From Pseudomonas fulva 12-X (GTDB lineage Bacteria > Pseudomonadota > Gammaproteobacteria > Pseudomonadales > Pseudomonadaceae): a stretch of 64,000 nt of DNA. Made by a program: the position numbers and the translations under genes. Position 1 is the stretch's first letter; each line of letters starts with the position of its first letter. Positions 16,790 through 25,755 of the stretch are shown here, one piece after another. The DNA is taken from contig NC_015556.1 of the NCBI RefSeq assembly GCF_000213805.1, positions 2,294,001 through 2,358,000 of the forward strand. Reading direction: 5' to 3'. The notes under the pieces were generated by a model. It searched no databases, had not been told where the DNA came from, and saw nothing but the letters and a program-made list of their open reading frames with translations.

Positions 16790-17055
16790 GCGGCACCTCC
16801 TCGCACTTCGGAGAGCGCGCGGCGATAGAGCACCACCATCTCATCGAGCAGATCCAGCGCGGAGTACGCCGCGATACGCACGCGTAGGTCGTCAGGTGGC
16901 ACGCCTTCAGGCTCAGCCAGTTGATCGAGCAGATGGCCAAGCATGACTGCACGAGTTTCTGCAGCAGCTTCAGAGGGCAGGGGAGAACGTTCAGATTCAT
17001 GCAGCGGACTACGCTGCAGCGGGAAAGGTACAACGCAGGATTCGAACTCAGCCAT
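16786..17055 (-). CDS. Small hypothetical protein, first of a coupled pair
   Basis: An 89-residue protein of unknown family. The start ATG 17055 has a perfect AGGAGGT ribosome-binding site, and its stop overlaps the next start. The C-terminal half is a likely helical region (DDLRVRIAAYSALDLLDEMV). I see no domain I can name. The gene follows a roughly 400-bp untranslated stretch containing a strongly structured RNA, which suggests leader-mediated control of the pair. Confidence 0.6.
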   Translation of the reverse strand: MAEFESCVVPFPLQRSPLHESERSPLPSEAAAETRAVMLGHLLDQLAEPEGVPPDDLRVRIAAYSALDLLDEMVVLYRRALSEVRGGAA

Positions 17056-17195
17056 GGCACACCTCCTGATCAGAGGCGGACAGCAAGACCATAGGCCAAG
17101 GGCGGAGCTCTTGGGTAAAAAAGGGATAGCGCATTTTCCTTATGCTCCTTGGACAGATTAAGGAGCCGCCTACCAGCCTTCTCACAAGCGTAGGA

Positions 17196-17270
17196 GGCGG
17201 ACCGTGCAAGGGTGAGAAACCGGCGTCCAAGGGAACCGGCCAGGCAAAAGCCTGCCTCACACGGCCCGCC
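17196..17270 (-). ncRNA. Structured leader RNA, C4-antisense-like candidate
   Basis: A closed three-way structure. The outer stem is GGCGG (17196-17200)/CCGCC (17266-17270), continued by CCGTG (17202-17206)/CACGG (17260-17264). One inner arm is CCGG (17220-17223)/CCGG (17236-17239), the other CAGGC (17241-17245)/GCCTG (17250-17254) with an AAAA loop. In overall layout it recalls the C4 antisense RNA of phages P1/P7, but this is from memory. The strand is inferred: only the minus strand leads into a gene pair (17055). A neighbouring CCGCCTAC (17166-17173) can pair with the same GGCGG, giving an alternative fold. The rest of 17056-17475 holds no gene I can support. Confidence 0.5.
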
Positions 17271-17475
17271 ATAGATATGCAGAAGCTCAACGGATAACCG
17301 CTAGCTTTGCACTATGGCGCTACCGCGCCTTGGACAAGATCCGGGTTCTCACGCCCGGTCATGGGATTTACCACGACGGGCGCAGTCTAGCCCGTGGGTT
17401 TGGGGAGGGCAACATACCGTGGCGTAGTAAAAACGCAATTTAATTTTATGTTTTTCGAGTAGACAAAAGCTGAGT

Positions 17476-18111
17476 TCAGTCAAGCCAGTTTGGGGCTGAA
17501 ATCGCGGACCTATTAAAAATGGCTAGCCAAGGTCTCGCTAGCGTTTTAGTTGAATGGCTGTGACGGTCCACTTCATGTCCAAAAATTCCATCGAAACCGA
17601 GACTAGCTGCACATTGGCAAATATGCTCAATAAGGCCTCGGGTCGCATTATGCTGAATCATAGTCCAGGCATCTTCAGTGCTTAGATTGGCAAGATGTGC
17701 TTGTTTCGATATTAGCGATTTTAAGTAAGATATACCTGATGTGTTAGCTATCGGGCGCAGTACATCACCTGAGATCCAACCAGGATACCAATATTCTTCT
17801 TTGAAATTTTCGAAAAGTTCGCCGGTTGCATGTTGAGATGTTTTTAAACGCAGCTTCTCTAGGCCGTCTGATCGGATTGTGCAGTCTAATATTTTTGATT
17901 CTGGTTTTATACTTGAGACCGAAACTTCTCTACCCGCACGCGAGGCAAAGTCTCTTTCTGTTGTAAAGAAGATAGCAGTGTGAGCAACTAAAAGAGGATC
18001 TTTTCTCGGTGGAGGAACCTGCCAGTCTTGAAATTTCGATGCTGATCCGTGATACCAGCATGGAGTGTCTACAAGATGAACTAATGGGGTGGTACTCGAA
18101 GTGGGCTTCAT
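17476..18111 (-). CDS. Putative ADP-ribosyltransferase-fold protein
   Basis: A 211-residue protein from an AT-rich segment. The pattern fits the ADP-ribosyltransferase fold of phage and toxin proteins. WYHGSASKFQDW (about 19-30) supplies the NAD-binding histidine of an H-Y-E type site. AHTAIFFTTERDFASRAG (about 43-60) is the usual second strand with aromatic and alanine positions. The C-terminus has GFDGIFGHEVD and then a WLAIFNRSAI strand, as in the final DG-(E)-vFn-sxI block. No secretion signal is seen, so it should act in the cytoplasm. It lies 121 bp downstream of the HD/GHKL ATPase gene on the same strand. The fold assignment is by eye; activity is inferred. Confidence 0.5.
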   Translation of the reverse strand: MKPTSSTTPLVHLVDTPCWYHGSASKFQDWQVPPPRKDPLLVAHTAIFFTTERDFASRAGREVSVSSIKPESKILDCTIRSDGLEKLRLKTSQHATGELFENFKEEYWYPGWISGDVLRPIANTSGISYLKSLISKQAHLANLSTEDAWTMIQHNATRGLIEHICQCAASLGFDGIFGHEVDRHSHSTKTLARPWLAIFNRSAISAPNWLD

Positions 18112-18232
18112 AATATTCGTGGTTTCTATTTTGTGGTTTGGTACGTATGAATTATCGGGTATGTTGGTGCTCGCATCCTAGTGCACTGCATGCTTAAGCT
18201 CTTTTGGGTGGTAAGCCCCTCTCTCTGGATTC

Positions 18233-21034
18233 TCAGCGCCCAGCGCCTATCAAATTCTTCAAACGCAGTGAAAGATCGTTGTAAAGAGTTAGTATTTCTG
18301 CCTCGCTAGACTCATCGTATTTACGATTTTTGTAAGTCCACCTAGCCAGCTCTTCATTGTCATGGAAGACGGGAGGTTGGCCAATATTGAGGAAATGACA
18401 TGGTAAAACCATGAATTCATTTTTGTTTCTGGTCGGTGAGAAAACCTTTGCCCAACTTATTTTGGCTTTTATAGCGAGTTTTTTATATTGCCCCCAGCAT
18501 GGAAATAATACTCGGTTGCCTACGCCATGATTAATGCCATATTTTTGGAGCAGAAGGTCTTTGAATAAGTCTTCGGATAGAGGCTCAATACTTTGGGCGC
18601 TCCATTTATAGCTCTCACCTTTAAATGGAGATGAGTGTCCAGATATTTGATAGTGAAATCCCGACTCCAATACGAAGTGGATGATTAGATCAAGAGCTGG
18701 TGCTACTTTGTTTTTAGCCAGAATTGATGAAGATGTTTCTATTGTGGTTTCGTGGCCAGGCGTAGAAATAAATTTACAATCACCGGATTTGATCTCGGCG
18801 GTGAGCTTCTCTAGCGTTTTAGTAGATCCGTCAGTGAATTGGACCTCATAGCGGGGAAGATATCTTTCTAGCTTGGGTGGCACTGCGTTTGCATATATTT
18901 GGCAGAACGCTGCTGCGTAAGGTTTTTGTTCTTCCGATAGTTCATTGTTGTCTATGTAGGAGAGTGCCGCGGTAATTATTTCGCCATGAGCTTTTCGGGC
19001 CGCGTGTGGTAGAATTTTCTCTCGATTATAAGTTAGAAAGTCTTTTGCAGAGTGTCCGTAGAAGTCTATGGAAGCGCGCATGCAATGAAAATAGTAGGAA
19101 AAGCCTTGGAATTCTTGTCCTCTAAAAAATGTCTCTAATATTGAGTGTTCAGTATTGTTGAAGTTTAGATTTGTTAGAACAATGTTTGATTTTTTGCAGA
19201 AATAACTTTTTTTGCTTACATGTGGTTTGATGCTGGAATGGTTGATCTTTATAGGGCTTTCTTGATTGAATTTTGCTATTGATTCATATATTTTAATTAT
19301 TTCGTAGCATCTGAGGCTAGCTCCCGGTTTGGTAAAGTCATACTCATTTAGTCTCTGCGCTAGCAGGCTATCATCAGAAAATCCGAACTGCATACTTTGT
19401 GGGAATTTCTTGATTTTTATTTTCATTTCCAGAGTCGTGCCATAGCCCATGCTCTGAGAAGAAATTTTCTTGATGACTATGGATTTTTCAGATTTTTGAG
19501 AGAAGCTTAATTTCAGGGCTTCATGAGTTAGTCTGCTTTTGCTTTTGATTGTAAATTTATTGGAGATCAGATAGCTGCTTTGAAGTCCGATTCCAAAATT
19601 TCCTGATGGGCGATACCAAACAGGCATTTCTTCAACAATGCTTCGTTTAGACCTGTTTTTGTATGAGGCTCCCACCTCTAACATATATTTCAAGGTTTCA
19701 AAGTCAATGCCCGTGCCTTGGTCTGTGATCCTTAATAATATAAATTTCTCATTATTTGGAGTCTCTTCAATTTCTACCGTGATTGGATACTGATCAAATA
19801 TTTCTCTCATTCTGGGATGTGTGGGGTCTAAATATAGGATTTCCGACTTATGCATTTGCCAGATGGCAATTAGTGTAGCGTCGACAGCATTTTGCAATGC
19901 TTCTCTGATGCTTTCGAATTTCGAGGTATAAAGGCCTGTGCTTCGGACTAAGTCTAGAATGGCTTTTTGATCTACTCTGAAGTTCGGTTTTTTTCCTTGC
20001 TCCAGAATTAAGAATGGCTCTTTTATTTTTACTGATGGTGTCGTCAGGGTTGGAAGATTTCCTAGTTTTTTGGAAGGTACGATCTTGTCCCAGTTTTGAG
20101 TTTGCTGATGGTATTCAGTTTCGAGCCATTTGAACCATTCAAATGCAACCTCATACGCCTCGGGTGAAGGACATTCTGATTCGGCCTCAATTCTTTCGGA
20201 GTCTAATCGAAAATGTTTAATGCTATGATGCTTGTCGAGGTGAGCTTTGCTTGTTTCAGGCAGCCTCTCTCCGCACATGTGAAGCATTACCGGGCAGAAT
20301 CTATTGTCGTCCAGATCTAATAAGTCCGCCATCCTAAGTAAACAAGCGACATACCGGGGGTGGCAATCTTCGGACGCCATACCTGCTTCCGAGAATGGAA
20401 GCTTCATTACCTCGCTAAAGCCTTGGCCATGTGCCTGACAGACCTTTGATAGAGCACCAAAAAGTCGCTTAGGCAGTAGCTCATTTCTTGGAGAATTTAG
20501 GCCAATTTCGTCAACTGGATTGACAACAATTTTAGCTGAGTTTTCAGGATGCTTTTTTCTATACCACTCAGCTATTAGCTGGATGTATCGGTTTAGAAAA
20601 GAATGGGACTCGGAACCAGTGGGAAGTATTGCCTTGTTGTTTTCCCAGTCTTTGGCGAAGCTGTGTAAGGGGTTGTCCGGTTGGTCAATGATTTCCTTGA
20701 GATATGATTTGAACTCTTCTGAGTTTATATCCGATAGTTGCTTTTGAGTTACTACCATCCCTATGTCGTGATTGTATGCAGCTTCTAATATTAGCCATGT
20801 GTCAGTCGCGGATAGAAATTTTATTTTTTCGCCGAGCATCCGCTCAATGTTGACTATTATTTGTCTTGAGTGTGATGCGTCATGACGACTATAGTGTGGG
20901 AATAACGAGCTGACGTTTTGTAGGGCTTTTGCAATGAGCTCTTCATCAAATCGCCATTGTGACTCAAGCAGCTTTAAATGCGGATGCTTATTGCAGATTT
21001 CTTTGAAATGATCTTCTAGGCTAATGATGTGCAC
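18233..21034 (-). CDS. HD-domain plus GHKL (Hsp90-like) ATPase protein
   Basis: A 933-residue cytoplasmic protein in AT-rich DNA. N-terminal HD superfamily hydrolase: HYSRHDASHSRQI (H47, H51-D52, H55), YNHDIGMV (H89-D90) and LLRMADLLDLDDNRF (about 230-245). A GHKL ATPase follows: N-box REALQNAVDA near 378, DQGTGIDF near 438, NFGIGLQSSY near 480. The long C-terminal part (about 530-933) is unassigned; Hsp90-type middle domains would fit there. Start GTG 21034 (weak site, GAGAG upstream). The HD-plus-Hsp90-like architecture is known from predicted NTP-dependent conflict proteins. With the downstream ART-like gene it forms a plausible two-gene defence unit, which is inference. Confidence 0.8.
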   Translation of the reverse strand: MHIISLEDHFKEICNKHPHLKLLESQWRFDEELIAKALQNVSSLFPHYSRHDASHSRQIIVNIERMLGEKIKFLSATDTWLILEAAYNHDIGMVVTQKQLSDINSEEFKSYLKEIIDQPDNPLHSFAKDWENNKAILPTGSESHSFLNRYIQLIAEWYRKKHPENSAKIVVNPVDEIGLNSPRNELLPKRLFGALSKVCQAHGQGFSEVMKLPFSEAGMASEDCHPRYVACLLRMADLLDLDDNRFCPVMLHMCGERLPETSKAHLDKHHSIKHFRLDSERIEAESECPSPEAYEVAFEWFKWLETEYHQQTQNWDKIVPSKKLGNLPTLTTPSVKIKEPFLILEQGKKPNFRVDQKAILDLVRSTGLYTSKFESIREALQNAVDATLIAIWQMHKSEILYLDPTHPRMREIFDQYPITVEIEETPNNEKFILLRITDQGTGIDFETLKYMLEVGASYKNRSKRSIVEEMPVWYRPSGNFGIGLQSSYLISNKFTIKSKSRLTHEALKLSFSQKSEKSIVIKKISSQSMGYGTTLEMKIKIKKFPQSMQFGFSDDSLLAQRLNEYDFTKPGASLRCYEIIKIYESIAKFNQESPIKINHSSIKPHVSKKSYFCKKSNIVLTNLNFNNTEHSILETFFRGQEFQGFSYYFHCMRASIDFYGHSAKDFLTYNREKILPHAARKAHGEIITAALSYIDNNELSEEQKPYAAAFCQIYANAVPPKLERYLPRYEVQFTDGSTKTLEKLTAEIKSGDCKFISTPGHETTIETSSSILAKNKVAPALDLIIHFVLESGFHYQISGHSSPFKGESYKWSAQSIEPLSEDLFKDLLLQKYGINHGVGNRVLFPCWGQYKKLAIKAKISWAKVFSPTRNKNEFMVLPCHFLNIGQPPVFHDNEELARWTYKNRKYDESSEAEILTLYNDLSLRLKNLIGAGR

Positions 21035-21124
21035 AATGGTGTTTCTCTCAGTAAGCCAAAATTATTTTGGGGCTGCTATTTTTTATACGCTAACCGTCGG
21101 TTTCGCGGAAAATGTTGCTGCTTC

Positions 21125-21751
21125 CTAAGGAATCGCCACACCCAACGCATTAAGCGTCTGCGTATCCATCTTCCCACTAACCGGAAGTCCGGAATCCATC
21201 TGAAACGCCATCAGCGCACCACGCGTGCCATTACCCATAAGGCCGTCGATACCACCGGTGTAGTACTTCTTCACCGTCAACGCCATCTGCACACGCATGA
21301 TCATGAGCGACAGATCTTCACTGGCCGGCCGTGCACGCTGAGGGCTCACTTGCGTGCTGGGCACTGAGCTCCTTGAGGAACCACTCAAGTTGGAGCTCGA
21401 GCCATAGGACGGAGTCGATGAGCTGGGAGCGCTGTAGGTGGTTCGTGGCGCAGGGGCAGGTGGCGGCGTGTATGCCCGCGGTGCGCTATAGCCACCACCA
21501 GAACCGCTGTAGTGCGAGCGATGGGAGCTGTGCGAACGGTGAGAGCTATGCGAGCGGTGCGCCGCGTAAATATTCACCGCGTCGACCGAGTTCAGCGTGT
21601 TCTTGAACACCGGCGGCTCATCAGTCGTTTGAGGCGTCCAGTCAACACCCGCCAAGGCTGCCTGGTTGGCATGGGCCATGGAGGTGGCAACCACCGGAAG
21701 CATGGCCACGGCTTGGCCAATCAGCAGCTTCCATCGACCAATGAGTTTCAT
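21125..21751 (-). CDS. hxsA: His-Xaa-Ser repeat protein HxsA
   Basis: A 208-residue secreted substrate protein. The signal peptide covers about residues 1-28 (ending ATSMAHA). A continuous run of six His-Xaa-Ser triplets, HRSHSSHRSHSSHRSHYS, lies at residues 65-82, followed by a Gly/Ser/Pro-rich linker. A C-terminal peptidoglycan-binding domain (about 148-205; YYTGGIDGLMGNGTRGALMAF) suggests cell-wall targeting. ATG 21751 overlaps the hxsC stop (ATGA) with a GGAG site. The His-Xaa-Ser run is presumably modified by the two radical SAM enzymes encoded upstream, as the family definition proposes. The chemistry is not determined by the sequence. Confidence 0.9.
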   Translation of the reverse strand: MKLIGRWKLLIGQAVAMLPVVATSMAHANQAALAGVDWTPQTTDEPPVFKNTLNSVDAVNIYAAHRSHSSHRSHSSHRSHYSGSGGGYSAPRAYTPPPAPAPRTTYSAPSSSTPSYGSSSNLSGSSRSSVPSTQVSPQRARPASEDLSLMIMRVQMALTVKKYYTGGIDGLMGNGTRGALMAFQMDSGLPVSGKMDTQTLNALGVAIP

Positions 21752-22977
21752 AGTGCTCTCCTTGCGTATGTGCCCAGCTCTGTTGCTGTTATTGGATGGA
21801 TGCCTCGGCTTTGCCACCGAGAGGAATGCGATTTGAAGAAACCAGCGCACTGCGTGACAGCCGCGCAGCCCTGGCATGCTTCGATGAAGAGGTTCTTCCA
21901 GTCCGAAATGCTCTGCCGGTAAAAGGGGTAGAGCGAGGGCTCAAGCACGCAGAGAGGAAGGTTATAGACCGACACGGGTAAGCCACGAATATCCAGAAAA
22001 TGAGCCGCCTGATTCAGCTCCTGTTGGTAGTCCAGTGGGTCGATCCACAACTCGTGATAGTGCTTCTTCGCCAACCCCATGTTCTCGATACCCATCAGGG
22101 CCACGTGCTGAACGAAGGGCATATTTCTGAAAATGAAATGCGCTAGCTCCGGCAGTCTGGGTGCCGTGAGCTTGCTCAGCACGACCCGAATTTCAATGCG
22201 CTGATTCGCGCGGGCCAGGTTGTAGAGGCCACGTAACGTCTCGCTGAAAGCCCCAGGTGCCTGGACGACGTGGTCGTGATCATCAGCATTGTCGGCATAC
22301 AGGGGGATGCCCCAGGTCAACTGCGGATGAGCTACTGCCTTGAGAGCCGATATCCAGCTCGGGTCGCTCTGTAAGCGGCCATTGCTCAAAAGGTGCAGGG
22401 ATTTCTCCGGGATGACTCCCTTAGCCTTGGCAATGATTTCGAGCAGACCCTCTCTGTATAGGGTGGGCTCGCCACCGCTGATCCCAATCTGCTCTTTGCC
22501 AGGATCCATCAAGTCGATAAGCCTAAGGTTCTCTTCGACGTGCCACAGATCATCGATGTCTTTAGGCGGCTGAGAACACATCAAGCAGAGGCTGTTACAG
22601 CGATCGGTCATGAACAGCAGGTTGCTGTTCGAGCCTCGCCGATAAAGCACCCGGACAACCCGCGACCCGGGAGAAACGACGATCACATCCCCGGGCTGAA
22701 CGATGGTCGAGTCATTAGGATGAACCAGTTGCGTGCCCTCAAAACCCTCAGCAGCGGTGTCGCTCGTTGGGAGTAGTAGGCAGCCGACCGGCAGCGCGAG
22801 TAGCTGCTTCGAATAGTCAGACTCCGGCTCTTCTAGCCAGAGCGCAAAATCGCTCACGCTGGCATCACCTGCGCATACAGCGGTGCCTTTCTCTATCAGC
22901 TCTTCGGGCGTAATGACCTTAAACAGTCGAGTGCAAGGCAGATTGTGGATGTCGAATTGGGTATCGAGACGGAGCAT
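21748..22977 (-). CDS. hxsC: His-Xaa-Ser system radical SAM maturase HxsC
   Basis: A 409-residue radical SAM enzyme. The 4Fe-4S cluster motif is DRCNSLCLMCSQPP (C127, C131, C134), followed by an ISGGEPTLYREG-type SAM-binding GGEP motif. A C-terminal cysteine cluster CQGCAAVTQCAGF may hold an auxiliary cluster, as in SPASM-like maturases. It begins two bases after the hxsB stop and overlaps hxsA, so the genes form one operon. Predicted to modify the His-Xaa-Ser repeats of HxsA together with HxsB. Confidence 0.88.
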   Translation of the reverse strand: MLRLDTQFDIHNLPCTRLFKVITPEELIEKGTAVCAGDASVSDFALWLEEPESDYSKQLLALPVGCLLLPTSDTAAEGFEGTQLVHPNDSTIVQPGDVIVVSPGSRVVRVLYRRGSNSNLLFMTDRCNSLCLMCSQPPKDIDDLWHVEENLRLIDLMDPGKEQIGISGGEPTLYREGLLEIIAKAKGVIPEKSLHLLSNGRLQSDPSWISALKAVAHPQLTWGIPLYADNADDHDHVVQAPGAFSETLRGLYNLARANQRIEIRVVLSKLTAPRLPELAHFIFRNMPFVQHVALMGIENMGLAKKHYHELWIDPLDYQQELNQAAHFLDIRGLPVSVYNLPLCVLEPSLYPFYRQSISDWKNLFIEACQGCAAVTQCAGFFKSHSSRWQSRGIHPITATELGTYARRAL

Positions 22978-22979
22978 CG

Positions 22980-24479
22980 TTACCCCCTGTAGCCAGCTAC
23001 TGGCAGATCCCCTAAGGATCGCCGGGCTAACCAGGAGAGCAACACTCTCTGCGTGTCGTCGTCACCATCACGGAGCAGACGAAACAGGTGAGTGAGCAGC
23101 TCTGAATTCTTTTGGCAGAACGTGCTGAATGCGCGGTGACCGATGGGGTCGCCCTGACGCGCGAAATGCTCAATGGGGTCAGCGCCGCAGTAAGGCACCA
23201 GCGCACAATCCGAGCACCCCGGAAGCGCCTCAGCTACCCCAGCGGAAAGGAGCAGGTCGATCACTGGCGAGCCCAGGAGCTCTTGTAGTGGCTGCGCCAC
23301 GTGGCCCAATTTCAAACCGTCTTCTCCCATCTCAAGCAGCATGCGCGCTTCATCCGAGGGATAGACGTCGCCGTCATAGTTGTAGAGAAGGGTGCCTACA
23401 CCTGCGCCAACGGGAGATCGAAGATCCACATAGCCTGATGAGAATGGAGTCAGGACGTTGTTGAGCAGAAGCGACGTGTAGCCTTCAGACAGGTAGGCGC
23501 CTTGCTGGTTGATTTCGATCAGGTAGGCCAGCGAGGTCTTGTAGAAGTCGATGTATTCAGCCATCGAGTAATCCAGGCGTTGGCTGGATTTCTTCGCGAA
23601 TCCGTATGGGCTCAGCGGTCGTAACGCAATGCTGTTGAAGCCCTGCAGCACGTACTCGTCAATGATCGCGTAAGGGTGCTGCAGGCTCTTGGCCGTCAAA
23701 GTTGTCAGCGCCGATACCGCATCACTCCCCAAGCGCTCCCTGACCCACTGGATACCCTTGAGAGTGCGTTCGTAGGCGTCTTTGCCAGGGGTAGGGCGGT
23801 TGGCGTTGTGCAGAAAGGCAGGACCGTCCAAGGACGTAGAAAACTGGATGCTGTGGGTCTTTGCGAAGTCCAGAATTTCATCTGTCAGGTGGTGAAGCGT
23901 GCTGCTGATGACGAACTGAATGCTGCGTTTCTCGTGTTCGTTTCGTTCAGCGATCTCTTCCACAATTTGCCGGATGCGATCAAAGGCGAGAAGCGGCTCA
24001 CCGCCCTGAAATTCAACGGTAAGGACGGGCGATGGCGACTCGAACAGTCGGTTCACGGCGTGGCTTGCATGCTCTGGCGACATGTCATGGCCAGATCCAC
24101 CCAGTGGTGCCCGTGACACCTGGCAGTACTGGCAGGTGTGATTGCAGCGCAGCGTCACCACGAACAGATGCAGCGCCGGCCCGCCAAACAGAAATTCTTT
24201 TCTACTCCGGTACTGAGCTGCGATTTCTGCAATGGGGTTGTGTCGGTGCGGCTCGTAGATGAAGTGCCGGGCCAAGAGATCTTTATAGAGCGGGGTGCCG
24301 CGCTCAAGCTGTTTGCCTACAAGCTGCCGAAGCTGCTGCTCAGAAACAAACAGGTACTCACCGGTCTCTGCGGTGATCAGAAGGTTGTTCGGACTGGTGT
24401 CATCCAGCCGGAGGAACCGAAAAGGTAGAAGCTTGTAGCCGACTTCCCTGGCCAGGATCGCTGCCGTCACTCTAGACAC
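22980..24479 (-). CDS. hxsB: His-Xaa-Ser system radical SAM/SPASM maturase HxsB
   Basis: A 499-residue radical SAM enzyme. The cluster motif is LRCNHTCQYCQVSR (C112, C116, C119), the GGEP motif is VEFQGGEPLLAFDRI, and a SPASM-type C-terminal cysteine set includes CSDCALVPYCGADP and a later C. The layout is that of anaerobic sulfatase-maturase-like peptide modifiers. Its start overlaps the end of hxsD by eight bases, implying coupled translation. It should act on the HxsA precursor in the cytoplasm before export. Confidence 0.88.
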   Translation of the reverse strand: MSRVTAAILAREVGYKLLPFRFLRLDDTSPNNLLITAETGEYLFVSEQQLRQLVGKQLERGTPLYKDLLARHFIYEPHRHNPIAEIAAQYRSRKEFLFGGPALHLFVVTLRCNHTCQYCQVSRAPLGGSGHDMSPEHASHAVNRLFESPSPVLTVEFQGGEPLLAFDRIRQIVEEIAERNEHEKRSIQFVISSTLHHLTDEILDFAKTHSIQFSTSLDGPAFLHNANRPTPGKDAYERTLKGIQWVRERLGSDAVSALTTLTAKSLQHPYAIIDEYVLQGFNSIALRPLSPYGFAKKSSQRLDYSMAEYIDFYKTSLAYLIEINQQGAYLSEGYTSLLLNNVLTPFSSGYVDLRSPVGAGVGTLLYNYDGDVYPSDEARMLLEMGEDGLKLGHVAQPLQELLGSPVIDLLLSAGVAEALPGCSDCALVPYCGADPIEHFARQGDPIGHRAFSTFCQKNSELLTHLFRLLRDGDDDTQRVLLSWLARRSLGDLPVAGYRG

Positions 24480-24774
24480 CAGCCTCTCTGAGCGCGACGC
24501 CGGCTAGAAGCTCACGTAGGCCAGAGGTTTCCAGCTGGATTTGCTGTCGGAGGGCAAAGTCGTTCAGGGAGCGGGTAATCAAGACACGAGCTTGAGATTC
24601 GCTTAAGTGAGGAGCGTCGATTCGCAGGTCGGCTGGAGTGACGGTTAGGTGCAGGCAGCCGTCCTGGCGAGTGATCAATATCGACACTGTCGCGGCTAAG
24701 GCATATGCAGCTTTTTGCGCCACGTTGAGCGGATACGCGCTCTCGTCGATAACGATGATCTGTGTCCACACCAT
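24472..24774 (-). CDS. hxsD: His-Xaa-Ser system protein HxsD
   Basis: A 100-residue small protein at the head of the Hxs operon. The features VIDESAYPLNVAQKAAYALA, LHLTVTP and a helical C-terminus with LITRSLNDFALRQQI agree with the HxsD family, which is found only next to HxsB and HxsC and has no established function. A leader-binding or chaperone role for the maturases is plausible inference. The 190 bp between it and the divergent gene at 24969 should contain the operon promoter. Confidence 0.8.
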   Translation of the reverse strand: MVWTQIIVIDESAYPLNVAQKAAYALAATVSILITRQDGCLHLTVTPADLRIDAPHLSESQARVLITRSLNDFALRQQIQLETSGLRELLAGVALREAGV

Positions 24775-24968
24775 GTGGTCTCGCCTTCCTTAGCCCTATC
24801 ATTCCAAAGGATATTGCCAGAGATGCAGGCAATTTGCCATGCAAGAATAGTCCAGCTGCACATAGAGTAGAGCCCGACTTTCGTCTGAGTTGATGCAGCC
24901 TTGGCGCCATGCTGCTTCTGATCTAAGGTATTTTGGCCAGGAAGGCTTCACTGAAAAAGGATTTTGAT

Positions 24969-25457
24969 ATGCGTCTTCGAGCGCTCAACTATCTGCTATT
25001 CGTCGTGCTGGTCGCGTTGGGCTCCAGTTACCTGACCGTCTGGCTTCAGAGGGGTGATGCCCACCTCCCCACGACGATTCCGCCACTGATTTTCCAATAC
25101 GAAGGGAGCGATCTCCTTGTGTGGGGTGGGTGGAAGACCGTTGCCGGATATGTTGCCCCTGGCACCAATGCCGTCGAAATCCAATGCCGGAAAGACCGAA
25201 AAGTGTGCAGTGAAGCATTCGCTTCAGTTCATCAACACTCAGAGGGGCAAGACCTCGAAGCAAGTACCTATGAGTACTTGGTAACGGATTGGACCGATAA
25301 CGGTATTGAGGCGATTGCCGAGAACGGAATGGGAAGTTGCCTAGATCGCGTTCTCAGGATTGGTTTCCAGCCGGAGTCGGCCACGGTTCAGTGGAGACCG
25401 GGTGCGGGCTGCGAGGGTAGTGAAGGGCATGCGGTTTTGATTGGTGATCCTCTGTAA
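24969..25457 (+). CDS. Small membrane-anchored or secreted hypothetical protein
   Basis: A 162-residue protein with an N-terminal hydrophobic segment MRLRALNYLLFVVLVALGSS, acting as an uncleaved anchor or signal. The rest is hydrophilic with four cysteines (IQCRKDRKVCSEA, GSCLDRV, GAGCEG) that could form disulphides in the periplasm. ATG 24969 has AAGGA upstream; a TTG at 24933 is in frame but lacks a site. It is divergent from the Hxs operon. I do not recognise a family. Confidence 0.6.
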   Translation: MRLRALNYLLFVVLVALGSSYLTVWLQRGDAHLPTTIPPLIFQYEGSDLLVWGGWKTVAGYVAPGTNAVEIQCRKDRKVCSEAFASVHQHSEGQDLEASTYEYLVTDWTDNGIEAIAENGMGSCLDRVLRIGFQPESATVQWRPGAGCEGSEGHAVLIGDPL

Positions 25458-25755
25458 GCACGACACCTGAGCGGACTGCAGCGGGCCGAGTACGCCCCGT
25501 TAAGACCTAATGCGCCTACCTACGCTGGGCATTTGCCGTTAAAGTGCCGTCAATCTCGTAGTTTGAGCAAGGATGCCGTCCTGATGGTTTCGCTGATTCA
25601 ACCCAAAAGCTTAATTTTCAACCTAGAGGTCGCCCTAGGTCGATTCGGCCAAATCTTTGTGGTCCGTGTAAGCTGCATTACATTCAAATTCATCGTGCCG
25701 GCGCTGTTCACCTGTTCGAGTTCTTCTTCGGGCGCGTTTGGCGGTGGCCGCTGAT

